From positions 1 to 18,421 of the forward strand of contig CALHUZ010000290.1 of the NCBI GenBank assembly GCA_938039305.1: a stretch of DNA of 18,421 nt, in the 5' to 3' direction. Source of the DNA: an uncultured Saprospiraceae bacterium (lineage in GTDB: Bacteria > Bacteroidota > Bacteroidia > Chitinophagales > Saprospiraceae). The notes below the pieces were generated by a model. It saw only the letters and a list, made by a program, of their open reading frames with translations. It searched no databases and was not told the origin of the DNA. This document shows, one piece after another, positions 1-8,241 of this stretch. Numbering within the stretch: the first letter of the stretch is position 1; every line of letters begins with the position of its first letter. Made by a program: the position numbers and the translations under genes.

Positions 1-1020
1 GCTGCTCTCGAAGCTTTTTATCTGACAGGAAAACATTTTATATTTTCTGAAGATAAATTTATGTCTCAACATGATGAAGTCTTAGAAGAGATAAAGAAAG
101 AAAGTGGGATTTCAGGAGGTGTATTAGAACGCTCTTTAGAACACGGTGCTGCCATAGCTGCTCACATTATAAAGTGGTCTGATGGAGATCTGTATAAGCA
201 GTCTCGAACTTTTCCGGATTACTCAATCACAAGAGAGCCTTCTAAATGGAAGCCTACTCCTCCAGGCTATGGGAAAGGAATTGAACCACACTGGCGCGAA
301 ATAAGGACACTTGTTATTGACAGTGCTGACCAATTTATCCCGCAGCCTCCTACACCTTTTAGCTTAGAAAAAAACAGTCAGTTTTATAAAGAAACAATGG
401 AAGTGTACGATGTCGTTAATGCTGCGGATGACGAACGTAAAGAAATAGCGAGCTTCTGGGATTGTAATCCATATGCTATTAATGTAGTCGGCCATGTGAT
501 GCATGCGACAAAAAAGATAACGCCAGGTGGACACTGGATGAGCATAGCTGCCATAGCTAGTAGAAAAGCTAAGGCCGACTTAATGAAATCAGCAGAGGCA
601 TACGCCTATACTTCTATTGCTTTATTTGATGCATTTATAAGTTGTTGGGACGAAAAGTATAGAAGTGTATTAATACGTCCAGAGACAGTCATCAATGAAC
701 ATATCGATGAAAACTGGGTACCTATTTTACAGACTCCACCATTTCCAGAGCATACCAGTGGCCATAGCGTGATATCTCGAGCAGCGGCCTTAGCACTTAC
801 AGAAGTCTATGGAGACAACTTCTCATTTGATGATGATACTGAAGTACAATATGGCATTCCTATTAGATCTTTCTCATCCTTTGTTCATGCATCTGAAGAA
901 GCAGCAGTAAGTAGATTATATGGAGGGATACATTACAGACCTGCAATAGATTATGGAGTAACCCAAGGTGGGCAAGTCGGAAAGTATATAATCGAAAATA
1001 TAAAGCTGAAGGATATCTAA
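1..1020 (+). CDS. Vanadium-dependent haloperoxidase / PAP2-type phosphatase, 5' end outside window
   Basis: The frame is open from base 1 to the stop at 1018-1020, so I treat it as truncated by the window. An ATG at 61 exists, but the 20 codons before it are also open. The visible 339 residues carry the full vanadate/phosphate site of the vanadium chloroperoxidase and PAP2 superfamily, in order: K-x6-RP (KYRSVLIRP, residues about 219-227), PEHTSGHS (249-256), and SRLYGGIHYRPAID (304-317), whose Arg and His complete the site. Family members either oxidise halides with peroxide using bound vanadate or hydrolyse phosphate esters; sequence alone does not decide which. Bacteroidota members are usually exported proteins of over 400 residues, so an N-terminal export signal would lie outside the window. 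The gene converges on pyrH with 7 bp between stops. Confidence 0.85.
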   Translation, partial: AALEAFYLTGKHFIFSEDKFMSQHDEVLEEIKKESGISGGVLERSLEHGAAIAAHIIKWSDGDLYKQSRTFPDYSITREPSKWKPTPPGYGKGIEPHWREIRTLVIDSADQFIPQPPTPFSLEKNSQFYKETMEVYDVVNAADDERKEIASFWDCNPYAINVVGHVMHATKKITPGGHWMSIAAIASRKAKADLMKSAEAYAYTSIALFDAFISCWDEKYRSVLIRPETVINEHIDENWVPILQTPPFPEHTSGHSVISRAAALALTEVYGDNFSFDDDTEVQYGIPIRSFSSFVHASEEAAVSRLYGGIHYRPAIDYGVTQGGQVGKYIIENIKLKDI

Positions 1021-1027
1021 GAGGTTT

Positions 1028-1738
1028 CTAAGAAACAGTTGTCCCTATTTTTTCTCCTAAAACTGCCTTTCTAAGGTTTCCTGGTGTATTGAAATTAAAT
1101 ACAACTATTGGAACATTATTCTCTTTGCACATTGTAAAAGCTGTCATGTCCATCACATTGAGGTTCTTGCTGATCACTTTTTCAAATGAAATCTCTTCGA
1201 ACAAAGTAGCAGAAGGATCTTTTTCAGGGTCTGCTGTATAGATACCATCAACTCTCGTGCCTTTAAGTATCACATCGGCGTGGATCTCATTAGCTCTTAA
1301 AGCCGCTGCACTGTCTGTTGTGAAATACGGGCTTCCCGTTCCAGCACTAAAAATGACAATCCTTCCCTTTTCAATATGTCTTACAGCTTTGCGTCTAATA
1401 TATGGCTCTGCTATCTCTCTCATTTCTATGGCTGAGACGAGACGTGTATACATACCATGACCTTCGAGTGTACTTTGTAAAGCGATTCCGTTTATACAAG
1501 TAGCGAGCATACCCATATAATCACCCTGCGAGCGTTCTATACCTGCCTTGGCGGCATCAAGGCCTCTATATATATTTCCGCCTCCGATCACGATGGCAAG
1601 TTCTATATCTAACTCCATGATATCTTTAATCTCACGAGCATAGTGCTCAAGCCTATCTTGAGAAATACCATAAGGCTTATCCCCCATTAAGGATTCACCA
1701 CTGAGCTTGAGGAGGATTCTTTTATACTTTACAGACAT
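1028..1738 (-). CDS. pyrH: UMP kinase (uridylate kinase)
   Basis: A cytoplasmic amino-acid-kinase-fold enzyme that phosphorylates UMP to UDP with ATP in pyrimidine nucleotide synthesis. The 236-residue length is normal. Visible motifs are KLSGES (11-16) and GGGN (52-55) for nucleotide binding, DYMGMLAT (73-80), and the GTGSPYFTTDSAA stretch with LRANEI (133-152) in the UMP/ATP region. I chose the ATG at 1738; a longer reading would need a TTG at 1747 and adds only three residues before MSVKYKRILLKLSGES. A hairpin terminator separates it from tsf, and a TATATTTG box ends only 6 nt before the ATG, so it is probably transcribed on its own with almost no leader. The ribosome-recycling gene frr, a frequent neighbour in this phylum, is absent downstream. 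Confidence 0.96.
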   Translation of the reverse strand: MSVKYKRILLKLSGESLMGDKPYGISQDRLEHYAREIKDIMELDIELAIVIGGGNIYRGLDAAKAGIERSQGDYMGMLATCINGIALQSTLEGHGMYTRLVSAIEMREIAEPYIRRKAVRHIEKGRIVIFSAGTGSPYFTTDSAAALRANEIHADVILKGTRVDGIYTADPEKDPSATLFEEISFEKVISKNLNVMDMTAFTMCKENNVPIVVFNFNTPGNLRKAVLGEKIGTTVS

Positions 1739-1744
1739 GAGCGT

Positions 1745-1752
1745 CAAATATA
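1745..1752 (-). promoter_or_regulatory. Putative -7 box of the pyrH promoter
   Basis: On the minus strand this reads TATATTTG, an exact match to the Bacteroidota -7 consensus TAnnTTTG. It lies between the tsf terminator and the pyrH ATG at 1738. No good TTTG element is seen 19-21 bp upstream, which lowers confidence. If used, transcription would begin within a few bases of the start codon. Confidence 0.4.
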
Positions 1753-1803
1753 TGTGTTAGCTTTTGTAAAAGATTAATGTTATCGGCAGACTTCAAAAAA
1801 GAC

Positions 1804-1838
1804 AAAAAAAAAGCGACATCAAATGATGTCGCTTTTTT
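1804..1838 (-). terminator. Rho-independent terminator after tsf
   Basis: The arms GCGACATC (1813-1820) and GATGTCGC (1825-1832) pair perfectly around a four-base loop. On the minus strand the hairpin is followed by nine T residues (1812 down to 1804), and six complementary bases on the other side extend the stem. It begins 5 bp after the tsf stop. The other strand also has six T residues, so it may work in both directions. Confidence 0.88.
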
Positions 1839-1843
1839 AAAAT

Positions 1844-2686
1844 TTACGTTAGTGAGATATGCTTGAATTCTGTGACCGTCAAGCCACTTTCTATTGAATC
1901 AAGGTAAGAAGCTATTGTCTTCTTGGAATCTTTTACATACGCTTGATTCAGAAGTGTTGTTTCCTTGAAAAACTTGTTCAATCTTCCAGTTGCAATCTTC
2001 TCTAACATTTCAGCAGGCTTGCCTTCATTGCGGGCTAACTCTTTGCCTATCTCTATTTCTTTATCTACAATCTCTTGAGGTACATCTCCTTTATCTAAAG
2101 CGATAGGCTTCATCGCGGCTACTTGCATAGCAACATTTCTACCTGGCTCTTCAGCTGCAGTACCTTCTTTATTAAGTGCTACGATAACACCTGCACGATA
2201 TCCCATGTGGATGTAAGGTATAACTTGGCCTTCTCCAGCCGCAGTAACGATCTTCTCGTACTGCTTAATTTCTATCTTCTCGCCAATCACACCAACTTGC
2301 TCAATTACCTTATCTCCTATTGAGATACCTCCATCAAAAGGAAGTTGTAATAAATCTTCCAATGTATCTGGAAGTTTAGTCAATGCTATTTGAGCGAATT
2401 TTTTCGCTAAATCAATGAAGCCCTCTCCTTTAGAAACGAAATCAGTTTCGCTACTTAAACGTAGAACTACTCCATTGTTTTTATTGTGAGAAGTAAGTGC
2501 TATCACTACTCCTTCATTAGCCTCACGTTCTGCTCTTTTTGCAGAAAGCTTCTGACCTTTTTTTCTAAGATTTTCGATTGCACCTTCTATGTCTCCGTTA
2601 GACTCAGTAAGTGCTTTTTTGCAATCCATCATGCCAGCACCTGTAATGTCTCTTAGCTGCTTGACGTCTTTTGCTGATATACTCAT
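1844..2686 (-). CDS. tsf: Translation elongation factor Ts
   Basis: EF-Ts is the cytoplasmic nucleotide-exchange factor that regenerates EF-Tu-GTP. The N-terminal UBA-like domain is clear (about 4-40: VKQLRDITGAGMMDCKKAL), followed by the EF-Tu-contacting SSETDFVSKGEGF segment (about 77-89). The rest covers the dimerisation core, including the conserved AMQVAAMKP stretch. At 280 residues it is a normal length. The ATG at 2686 is the natural start of the conserved N-terminus. The gene lies 41 bp downstream of rpsB, the usual rpsB-tsf pairing, and ends just before a strong terminator, so it is the last gene of the rplM-rpsI-rpsB-tsf unit. Confidence 0.97.
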   Translation of the reverse strand: MSISAKDVKQLRDITGAGMMDCKKALTESNGDIEGAIENLRKKGQKLSAKRAEREANEGVVIALTSHNKNNGVVLRLSSETDFVSKGEGFIDLAKKFAQIALTKLPDTLEDLLQLPFDGGISIGDKVIEQVGVIGEKIEIKQYEKIVTAAGEGQVIPYIHMGYRAGVIVALNKEGTAAEEPGRNVAMQVAAMKPIALDKGDVPQEIVDKEIEIGKELARNEGKPAEMLEKIATGRLNKFFKETTLLNQAYVKDSKKTIASYLDSIESGLTVTEFKHISLT

Positions 2687-2727
2687 AGCTTAATGAATAT
2701 TGTTAAATTATGAAAATAGTTCTTTGC

Positions 2728-3450
2728 TTACTTAGCTGTTTCAGCTAATTCTGACTTCGCTTGCTTTCTCTGCTCAAGACCTTCTTTGATCGCCGCAACC
2801 ATAAAGTCAGTTATAATTCTAACAGACTTTGTCGCATCATCATTAGCTGGAATAGGGAAGTCAACAAGATTAGGGTTACTATTAGTATCCACCATAGCGA
2901 TGGTTCTAATACCCAACTTCTGTGCTTCTGTAATAGCCAAATGCTCATGAGTTATATCCACTACAAACATGGCTGCAGGAATTCTATTGAGATTAGCGAT
3001 ACCACCTAATACACGATCCAGCTTAATCTTCTCTCTCTCAAGAGTCAACTTCTCCTTCTTCGTGATACTTGTAAGTGACGTATCACTGAGCATCGTTTCG
3101 ATGTTCTGCATCTTCTTGATCGACTTTCTAATCGTCGCGAAGTTAGTAAGCATGCCTCCTAACCATCTGTCAGTGACATACGGCATGTTAACGCTCTTAG
3201 CAGCTTCTGTAATGATATCTCTTGCCTGAGTCTTAGTAGCAACAAAAAGAATTTTGCGGCCTGACTTAGCTATTGAAGTTAACGCTTGAGCTGCTTCTTC
3301 CATACACTCCATAGTTCTATTAAGATCTATGATATGTACACCTTTACGCTCAGCGAAAATATATTGACGCATTTTAGGATTCCACTTCTTACGCATGTGT
3401 CCGAAATGCACACCTGCTTGTAGTAAATCTTGATAATCTGCTTTTGACAT
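2728..3450 (-). CDS. rpsB: 30S ribosomal protein S2
   Basis: S2 joins late in 30S subunit assembly, near the head-body junction. The family N-terminus is intact: AGVHFGH (12-18), KKWNPKMRQYIF (21-32) and GVHIIDLNRT (37-46). Further conserved parts are the DRWLGGMLTNF segment and the VDTNSNPNLVDFPIPANDD region. The length of 240 residues is typical, with a charged variable C-terminus. The ATG at 3450 starts 33 bp after the rpsI stop, and tsf follows 41 bp downstream; neither gap shows a terminator. No TAnnTTTG box is seen in the rpsI-rpsB gap, so rpsB is probably read from the rplM promoter. Confidence 0.97.
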   Translation of the reverse strand: MSKADYQDLLQAGVHFGHMRKKWNPKMRQYIFAERKGVHIIDLNRTMECMEEAAQALTSIAKSGRKILFVATKTQARDIITEAAKSVNMPYVTDRWLGGMLTNFATIRKSIKKMQNIETMLSDTSLTSITKKEKLTLEREKIKLDRVLGGIANLNRIPAAMFVVDITHEHLAITEAQKLGIRTIAMVDTNSNPNLVDFPIPANDDATKSVRIITDFMVAAIKEGLEQRKQAKSELAETAK

Positions 3451-3483
3451 TATTCTAATATTATAATCAGTACAACAAATGGA

Positions 3484-3870
3484 TTAACGCTTAGAGAACT
3501 GGAAGCTCTTTCTTGCCTTAGGACGACCGTATTTTTTACGCTCAACCACTCTGGCATCTCTTGTGAGATATTTGTTCTCTTTAAGAGCTGGTTTGTTCTC
3601 TATATTAAGGTCTACTAAAGCTCTTGAGATTCCTAATCTAATCGCTTCCGCTTGACCCTTTACACCACCTCCAGATACATTGACCTTGATGTCGTATGAA
3701 GTTAAGTTTTCCGTGATTTTCAACGGATTCTCAATATTGTATTGGATGTACTGAAGAGGAAAGTACTCTTTGTAATCCTTACCATTGACTGTTATCTTAC
3801 CACTACCTGGTGAAACATACACTCTGGCAACAGATGCCTTACGTCTTCCTATCTTATTGATGGTTTCCAT
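3484..3870 (-). CDS. rpsI: 30S ribosomal protein S9
   Basis: S9 is a 30S head protein whose C-terminal tail reaches the P-site tRNA. The 128-residue protein has the typical N-terminus (NKIGRRKASVARVYVSPGSG, about 5-24) and the GGGVKGQAEAIRLGISRAL core (about 67-85). It ends in the basic tail with the family-defining final FSKR. The start ATG at 3870 lies 2 bp after the rplM stop, so the two genes are almost certainly cotranscribed and probably translationally coupled. rpsB follows 33 bp downstream. Confidence 0.97.
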   Translation of the reverse strand: METINKIGRRKASVARVYVSPGSGKITVNGKDYKEYFPLQYIQYNIENPLKITENLTSYDIKVNVSGGGVKGQAEAIRLGISRALVDLNIENKPALKENKYLTRDARVVERKKYGRPKARKSFQFSKR

Positions 3871-3872
3871 AA

Positions 3873-4316
3873 TTATACTTTAAGTGTCTTAGGTTGTTGT
3901 GCTTGATGAGGATGCTCTGCTCCTGTGTACACAAATAATTTTGTAAACATTGCTCTACCTAAGCGACCCTTAGGAAGCATACCTCTAACCGCTTTCTCAA
4001 CGATTGCTTCAGGCTTCTTCGCAAGCATCTCTTCAGCTGTACGCTTCTTTTGACCACCTGGATATCCAGAGTATCTTAAGTATACTTTGTTTTTCCACTT
4101 CTCTCCAGAGAAAACGACCTTCTCTGCATTAATAACGATGATGTTATCACCATTGTCAACATGTGGAGTATATGAAGCCTTATGCTTTCCACGAAGCATT
4201 GTAGCAATAGTAGTACACATACGTCCTACGTTCTGACCAGCCGCATCTATGATGTGCCAGTCTCGCTGTACGTCTTCCTTTCGGATAGACTTTGTTTTGT
4301 AACTAAGTGTATTCAC
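3873..4316 (-). CDS. rplM: 50S ribosomal protein L13
   Basis: L13 is an early-assembling 50S protein. The 147-residue protein shows WHIIDAAGQNVGR (20-32), LRGKHKASYTPH, the NAEKVVFSGEKW segment, and the YSGYPGG and MLPKGRLGR motifs. I chose the GTG at 4316 because it yields the MNTLSYKT N-terminus usual in Bacteroidota L13; no ATG gives the full domain. It heads the rplM-rpsI-rpsB-tsf unit, with a TAnnTTTG promoter about 33 bp upstream. The predicted leader is under 30 nt, which leaves little room for an autoregulatory RNA fold. Confidence 0.96.
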   Translation of the reverse strand: MNTLSYKTKSIRKEDVQRDWHIIDAAGQNVGRMCTTIATMLRGKHKASYTPHVDNGDNIIVINAEKVVFSGEKWKNKVYLRYSGYPGGQKKRTAEEMLAKKPEAIVEKAVRGMLPKGRLGRAMFTKLFVYTGAEHPHQAQQPKTLKV

Positions 4317-4348
4317 GATAAGTGATTGTGCTTGTTAATAAAGAGGCG

Positions 4349-4379
4349 CAAAAGTAGGGGTATTGACTCTTTCAAGCAA
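4349..4379 (-). promoter_or_regulatory. Putative promoter of the rplM-rpsI-rpsB-tsf unit
   Basis: On the minus strand an exact TAnnTTTG box (TACTTTTG, 4356 down to 4349) is preceded by TTG at 4379-4377 with a 20-bp spacer. A second TTG at 4375-4373 is 16 bp away. This matches the primary sigma-factor promoter form of Bacteroidota. Transcription would begin near 4344, giving a leader of about 28 nt before the rplM GTG. Confidence 0.55.
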
Positions 4380-4481
4380 TGTATAGGTAAGAATCTATCG
4401 ACTTCAGCTTCTAACTAATTGATAATCAGTAATAATATCGCACTAATTAGATTTAATCTACATAAATTGGGCGCTAATTAC

Positions 4482-5612
4482 TTAGTTATCTCCACAGATT
4501 TGGCGGATATGATTGAACGCCTCTTCGTAACCCAGTTTAGCTGATTGTCTCATATCATCACATGCCTCTTCATTTTTTTGAAGCCCAACTAAGGCAGACG
4601 CCCTATTATAATATGCGGTTGCGTATTGAGGATCAAGTTCAATGACCACAGAAAAGTCCTTGTAAGCGGCATCATAATCCTTCAGCTTAAGTGATGACAA
4701 TCCGCGATTAGAGTGGGTATCTTTATCACCAGGAGTCATCTCAAGAACTTTAGAGAAATCTTTTACCGCTTCATCATAGTTCTCAAGTTTATAACTTGTG
4801 AAGGCTTTGTTCTGAATGGACGGCTTATGTGATCCATTGATGGAAAGAGCCATCTTAAAATCTTCATCTGCTCCAGCCAAATCATCAGTTTTTAGCTTAC
4901 AATATCCTCTTAGGTAGTAGATTTCGCATTGCGGCTTATCAGTATTTGCAGCTGCATCAAGATCTTTAACGGCAGCAGCATAATCTCCTCGTTTTACTAA
5001 GATCTTAGCGCGTTCTCGATATGCTACTTCTGGTTTATAGTTCAACTCTATCAATGCAGCATAAGAATCAAGTGTACCATCAATATCCTTCATCTTACTT
5101 TGACATACAGCCATATTAAATAGTACAGTACCGTCTTTCGGATTAGTTTTTAGAATTATGGCAAAATCATCTTTGGCTTTCTTGTACTTGCCATCTTTCA
5201 TAAAGGCTATACCTCTATTAGCTCTACAGTCTTCTAAAGAAGGGTCGAGATCCAAAGCTTTGTTATAACTATTAATCGCTCCAGGATACATTTTGAGTTG
5301 CATGTATGAGTATCCTTTATACTTCCAAGCTATCACATGACTTGGATCCGCTTTAACTACTTCGTTGAGATCTCCTAAAGCTCTTTTAAATTTCTTTGTT
5401 CTCAAAAACACCTTAGCACGATTATATCGTGCCTTTGTGTAATTGGGGTCTACTCCAATGGCTTTACCATAAGCGGTTATTGCACCTTCATAGTCATTAG
5501 ATTTAAAGGCTATGACTGCTTCATTAAAATGCATGGCCGCTTCCTTATTTACCTGAGCATTAAGTGCTACAGATGTCATCATAAATAGGAGTAAACAAAA
5601 GTGTTGTCGCAT
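4482..5612 (-). CDS. Secreted tetratricopeptide-repeat protein
   Basis: This 376-residue protein starts with a Sec signal peptide (about 1-20, MRQHFCLLLF then a hydrophobic stretch ending ALNAQ), so it should be periplasmic or surface-exposed. The rest is nearly all TPR: about ten 34-residue repeats beginning near residue 23, each with the A..Y..A motif and a D/NP turn (for example ARYNRAKVFLRTKKFKRALG and AYYNRASALVGLQKNEEACD). TPR arrays form superhelical protein-binding scaffolds; no catalytic domain is present and the partner is unknown. A CxxxR..CGDN tail closes the protein. It is a single gene, divergent from fni and 165 bp upstream of rplM on the same strand. No convincing promoter or terminator is seen around it. 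Confidence 0.85.
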   Translation of the reverse strand: MRQHFCLLLFMMTSVALNAQVNKEAAMHFNEAVIAFKSNDYEGAITAYGKAIGVDPNYTKARYNRAKVFLRTKKFKRALGDLNEVVKADPSHVIAWKYKGYSYMQLKMYPGAINSYNKALDLDPSLEDCRANRGIAFMKDGKYKKAKDDFAIILKTNPKDGTVLFNMAVCQSKMKDIDGTLDSYAALIELNYKPEVAYRERAKILVKRGDYAAAVKDLDAAANTDKPQCEIYYLRGYCKLKTDDLAGADEDFKMALSINGSHKPSIQNKAFTSYKLENYDEAVKDFSKVLEMTPGDKDTHSNRGLSSLKLKDYDAAYKDFSVVIELDPQYATAYYNRASALVGLQKNEEACDDMRQSAKLGYEEAFNHIRQICGDN

Positions 5613-5758
5613 GGGTTATGGTTTTAGTGAAGATGAAACGATATGAAAAGTGCCGTTATTATAACCTATGCTTTGGCCCTAAACTTTTTATCTTGGCTCC
5701 GCATATATGTACAAAGTCTCTTAATCCTAAATTGCCAGGAGGCGTTAGATCATAATTA

Positions 5759-6787
5759 GTGACAGAAGTGAAACCAACCAACCCAACCGACCGTAAAAGA
5801 GACCATATAGATCTTGCATTTAAATCTGCAACTGATATGGCTCAGAGAGATGTTCGTTTTGACTACGAACCTATGCTGGCCACCCATCCGAACAAAGAGA
5901 CTCTTATTGAAGGTTCCTTCTTGGGGAAGCCTTATAAGTTCCCTATCTGGGTGTCCAGTATGACGGGTGGCACAGGTGTCGCTAAAACCATAAACCAAAA
6001 TTTAGCACGAGCATGCAAAGACTTTGGATTAGGTATGGGGTTAGGATCGTGTAGAAAGCTACTTTCATCAGATGAATATCTACAAGATTTTGCAGTCAGG
6101 GGATATATAGGAGATCAACCGCTTTATGCTAATCTTGGAATTGCACAACTCATAGAGTTAATAGAAGATAAGAAGCTCCACCTCGTCAATGAGATGGTTA
6201 ATAAGTTAGATGCTGATGGATTGATCATCCATGTGAACCCTATACAAGAATGGATGCAACCAGAAGGTGATATCATCAGTGGGATGACACCTATCCAAGC
6301 TGTAGCGGAGCTATTAGAGAATGCAAACTTCAAAATCATAATCAAAGAAGTCGGGCAAGGCATGGGACCTGAAAGCATAAAAGCTTTACTTAAACTCCCA
6401 ATAGCAGCATTAGAATTCGGAGCTTTCGGAGGGACCAATTTTGCTCGCTTAGAGGCATTGCGCGATAAAGGTGAAGATGATCTTGATCCTATATGCTATG
6501 TTGGTCATACACCAAAAGAAATGATTGTGAGTATAGTTGACGCAGCAAAAGATAAAGAGGTATCGTGTCAAGAATTTATAATTTCAGGGAGTGTAAAAAC
6601 CTATCTGGACGGGTATTATTACAATGAGATATTACCTTATAATTCTGTTTATGGTCAAGCCGCAGGTTTTTTAAAACACGCTATGAATTCATACGATGAT
6701 TTAGCCCTTCACGTAGAGAAGCAGACCCAAGGATATGCCTTTGCAACTAGGTTCTTAAAAGTGAAAAAGCATACCCAAAAGCATTAG
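5759..6787 (+). CDS. fni: Type 2 isopentenyl-diphosphate Delta-isomerase (FMN-dependent)
   Basis: This enzyme interconverts isopentenyl and dimethylallyl diphosphate using reduced FMN, the last shared step of the mevalonate route. The TIM-barrel protein (342 residues) shows RKRDHI (12-17) for the diphosphate, MTGGT (68-72) at the flavin, and the catalytic HVNPIQEW segment (158-165) with the Gln-Glu pair for acid-base chemistry and Mg2+. It also has GAFGGTNFAR (221-230) and ISGSVKTYLDG (275-285) for FMN phosphate. The start is GTG at 5759; an in-frame stop at 5753 rules out anything longer, and the frame otherwise matches the family start. The HMG-CoA reductase gene begins 1 bp after its stop, so the two form an operon. 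Confidence 0.93.
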   Translation: MTEVKPTNPTDRKRDHIDLAFKSATDMAQRDVRFDYEPMLATHPNKETLIEGSFLGKPYKFPIWVSSMTGGTGVAKTINQNLARACKDFGLGMGLGSCRKLLSSDEYLQDFAVRGYIGDQPLYANLGIAQLIELIEDKKLHLVNEMVNKLDADGLIIHVNPIQEWMQPEGDIISGMTPIQAVAELLENANFKIIIKEVGQGMGPESIKALLKLPIAALEFGAFGGTNFARLEALRDKGEDDLDPICYVGHTPKEMIVSIVDAAKDKEVSCQEFIISGSVKTYLDGYYYNEILPYNSVYGQAAGFLKHAMNSYDDLALHVEKQTQGYAFATRFLKVKKHTQKH

Positions 6788-6788
6788 T

Positions 6789-8138
6789 ATGGATTCCTCA
6801 GAAAGATTAATCAAAGGCTTTTCTAAACTCACTAAAAGGGAGAAAATCACGTGGGTCGCCGAGCGGTTTCATAGCAAGCCTGAGGAGATGAAGCAATTAC
6901 TTTCTAGTTTTAATCACGACGATGCTGATCTACAAAAAATCCTGGATGCTTTCAGCGAGAATACGATTGCCAACTTTACAATGCCATACAGCATAGCACC
7001 TAATTTTGTCATCAATGACATGGCCTATGCAGTCCCTATGGTTATAGAAGAAAGCTCTGTTGTTGCAGCCGCTTCGGCTTCCGCCAAATATTGGATGAGT
7101 AGAGGTGGTTTTAAATCCACCGTTATATCTACAACTAAAGTGGGTCAAATACATCTGACTTGTAATCAAGATGATGCAGTACTACGTCAGTACTTTGATA
7201 AAAACAAAAAGCTATTACAAGCGTCTTGTAAAGATCTCCTAATTAACATGGAGCAACGCGGTGGAGGCATTACCGATATTTCACTTGTCACATATAATGA
7301 AGAGCCGGATTACTATCAAATCAGAATGAGCTTTGAGACCTGTGACAGCATGGGTGCAAACTTTATCAATAGTGTTCTTGAAGCATTTGCGAAAGCGCTT
7401 ATAGAATCGCACCAATCTACCTTCGGAGATAAAAGTAATCTACAAGTAGTGATGTGCATACTTTCTAATTACACACCTGAATGCCTAGTACGATCAGAAG
7501 TATCATGTGCTATAGATGAACTCCAAAGCGTTGGCGGATTAAGCCCTGTCCAATTCGCGCATAAATTCAAAAAGGCAGTGCGAATCGCCGAAATAGATCC
7601 TTATAGAGCAACGACACATAACAAAGGAATATATAATGGTATAGATGCTGTTGTGCTAGCAACGGGAAATGATTTCAGAGCTATAGAGGCTTGTGGTCAC
7701 GCTTATGCATGTCGGGATGGCCAGTACAAATCATTGACACATTGTGAGATTGTAGATGATACATTTAGATTTTGGATTGAGGTCCCGATGGCATTAGGAA
7801 CAGTAGGTGGCCTGACGAAACTTCACCCATTAGCAAAAATATCCCTAGATATACTTGGACAGCCATCTGCAGAGGAGCTAATGAAAATAACAGCGACTGT
7901 AGGACTGGCTCAAAACTTTGGCGCAGTGAAATCTCTGATCTCTACAGGGATCCAGAAAGGGCATATGAAAATGCATCTATCCAATGTCCTTCACCAAATG
8001 AAGGCGACTGAGCAAGAATTTAAGATGGCAATAGATTACTTCGCAGACAAAATCGTCTCTCATCGCGCAGTCCAAGAATTATTAGATACTTTCAGATCCA
8101 TGAATGGCCTGAACAAAGAGAATAAAACTGGGGCTTGA
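6789..8138 (+). CDS. Hydroxymethylglutaryl-CoA reductase, class II
   Basis: It interconverts HMG-CoA and mevalonate. At 449 residues it has the soluble class II form without a membrane anchor. Visible motifs: EESSVVAAAS (87-96, catalytic Glu), DSMGANFIN (186-194, the dinucleotide-binding DAMGxN motif), THNKG (276-280, catalytic Lys), GNDFRA (293-298, catalytic Asp), GTVGGLTKLHP (337-347), and the C-terminal GHMKMH region (391-396) that supplies the His. Class II enzymes are often labelled degradative after Pseudomonas mevalonii. Here the position 1 bp after fni and near a GHMP kinase argues for mevalonate synthesis. Cofactor preference (NADH or NADPH) cannot be read from the sequence. Operon with fni. 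Confidence 0.94.
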   Translation: MDSSERLIKGFSKLTKREKITWVAERFHSKPEEMKQLLSSFNHDDADLQKILDAFSENTIANFTMPYSIAPNFVINDMAYAVPMVIEESSVVAAASASAKYWMSRGGFKSTVISTTKVGQIHLTCNQDDAVLRQYFDKNKKLLQASCKDLLINMEQRGGGITDISLVTYNEEPDYYQIRMSFETCDSMGANFINSVLEAFAKALIESHQSTFGDKSNLQVVMCILSNYTPECLVRSEVSCAIDELQSVGGLSPVQFAHKFKKAVRIAEIDPYRATTHNKGIYNGIDAVVLATGNDFRAIEACGHAYACRDGQYKSLTHCEIVDDTFRFWIEVPMALGTVGGLTKLHPLAKISLDILGQPSAEELMKITATVGLAQNFGAVKSLISTGIQKGHMKMHLSNVLHQMKATEQEFKMAIDYFADKIVSHRAVQELLDTFRSMNGLNKENKTGA

Positions 8139-8241
8139 GGCAGTTTAAAAAGGAATTAAATCTTTTTTCATTTTTTTCATATTGAAATTATTCTAATACA
8201 TTTTATTATTTCTATCTTCGAGCTTGGTTTAGAGAGAGCTT

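Noticed and set aside
1024..1036. GTTTCT-A-AGAAAC palindrome at the pyrH stop as a terminator for the convergent genes.
   Set aside because: The loop is too small, the stem is A/T-rich, and no T-run follows directly on either strand.
1739..1747. Longer pyrH start at a TTG (1747).
   Set aside because: It adds only three residues, overlaps the likely promoter box, and the ATG at 1738 gives the normal family N-terminus.
2123..3229. Plus-strand ORFs of 66-86 codons opposite tsf and rpsB.
   Set aside because: They are antisense to strongly conserved genes, have no recognisable domain, and are explained by the coding constraint of the other strand.
4413..4460. Repeated CTAATT/AATTAG units downstream of the TPR gene as a terminator.
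   Set aside because: Arms are short, A/T-only or broken, and no T-run follows.
8147..8168. AAAAAG...CTTTTT hairpin after the HMG-CoA reductase gene as a terminator.
   Set aside because: The stem is nearly all A-T and weak; it is better explained by A/T-rich composition.
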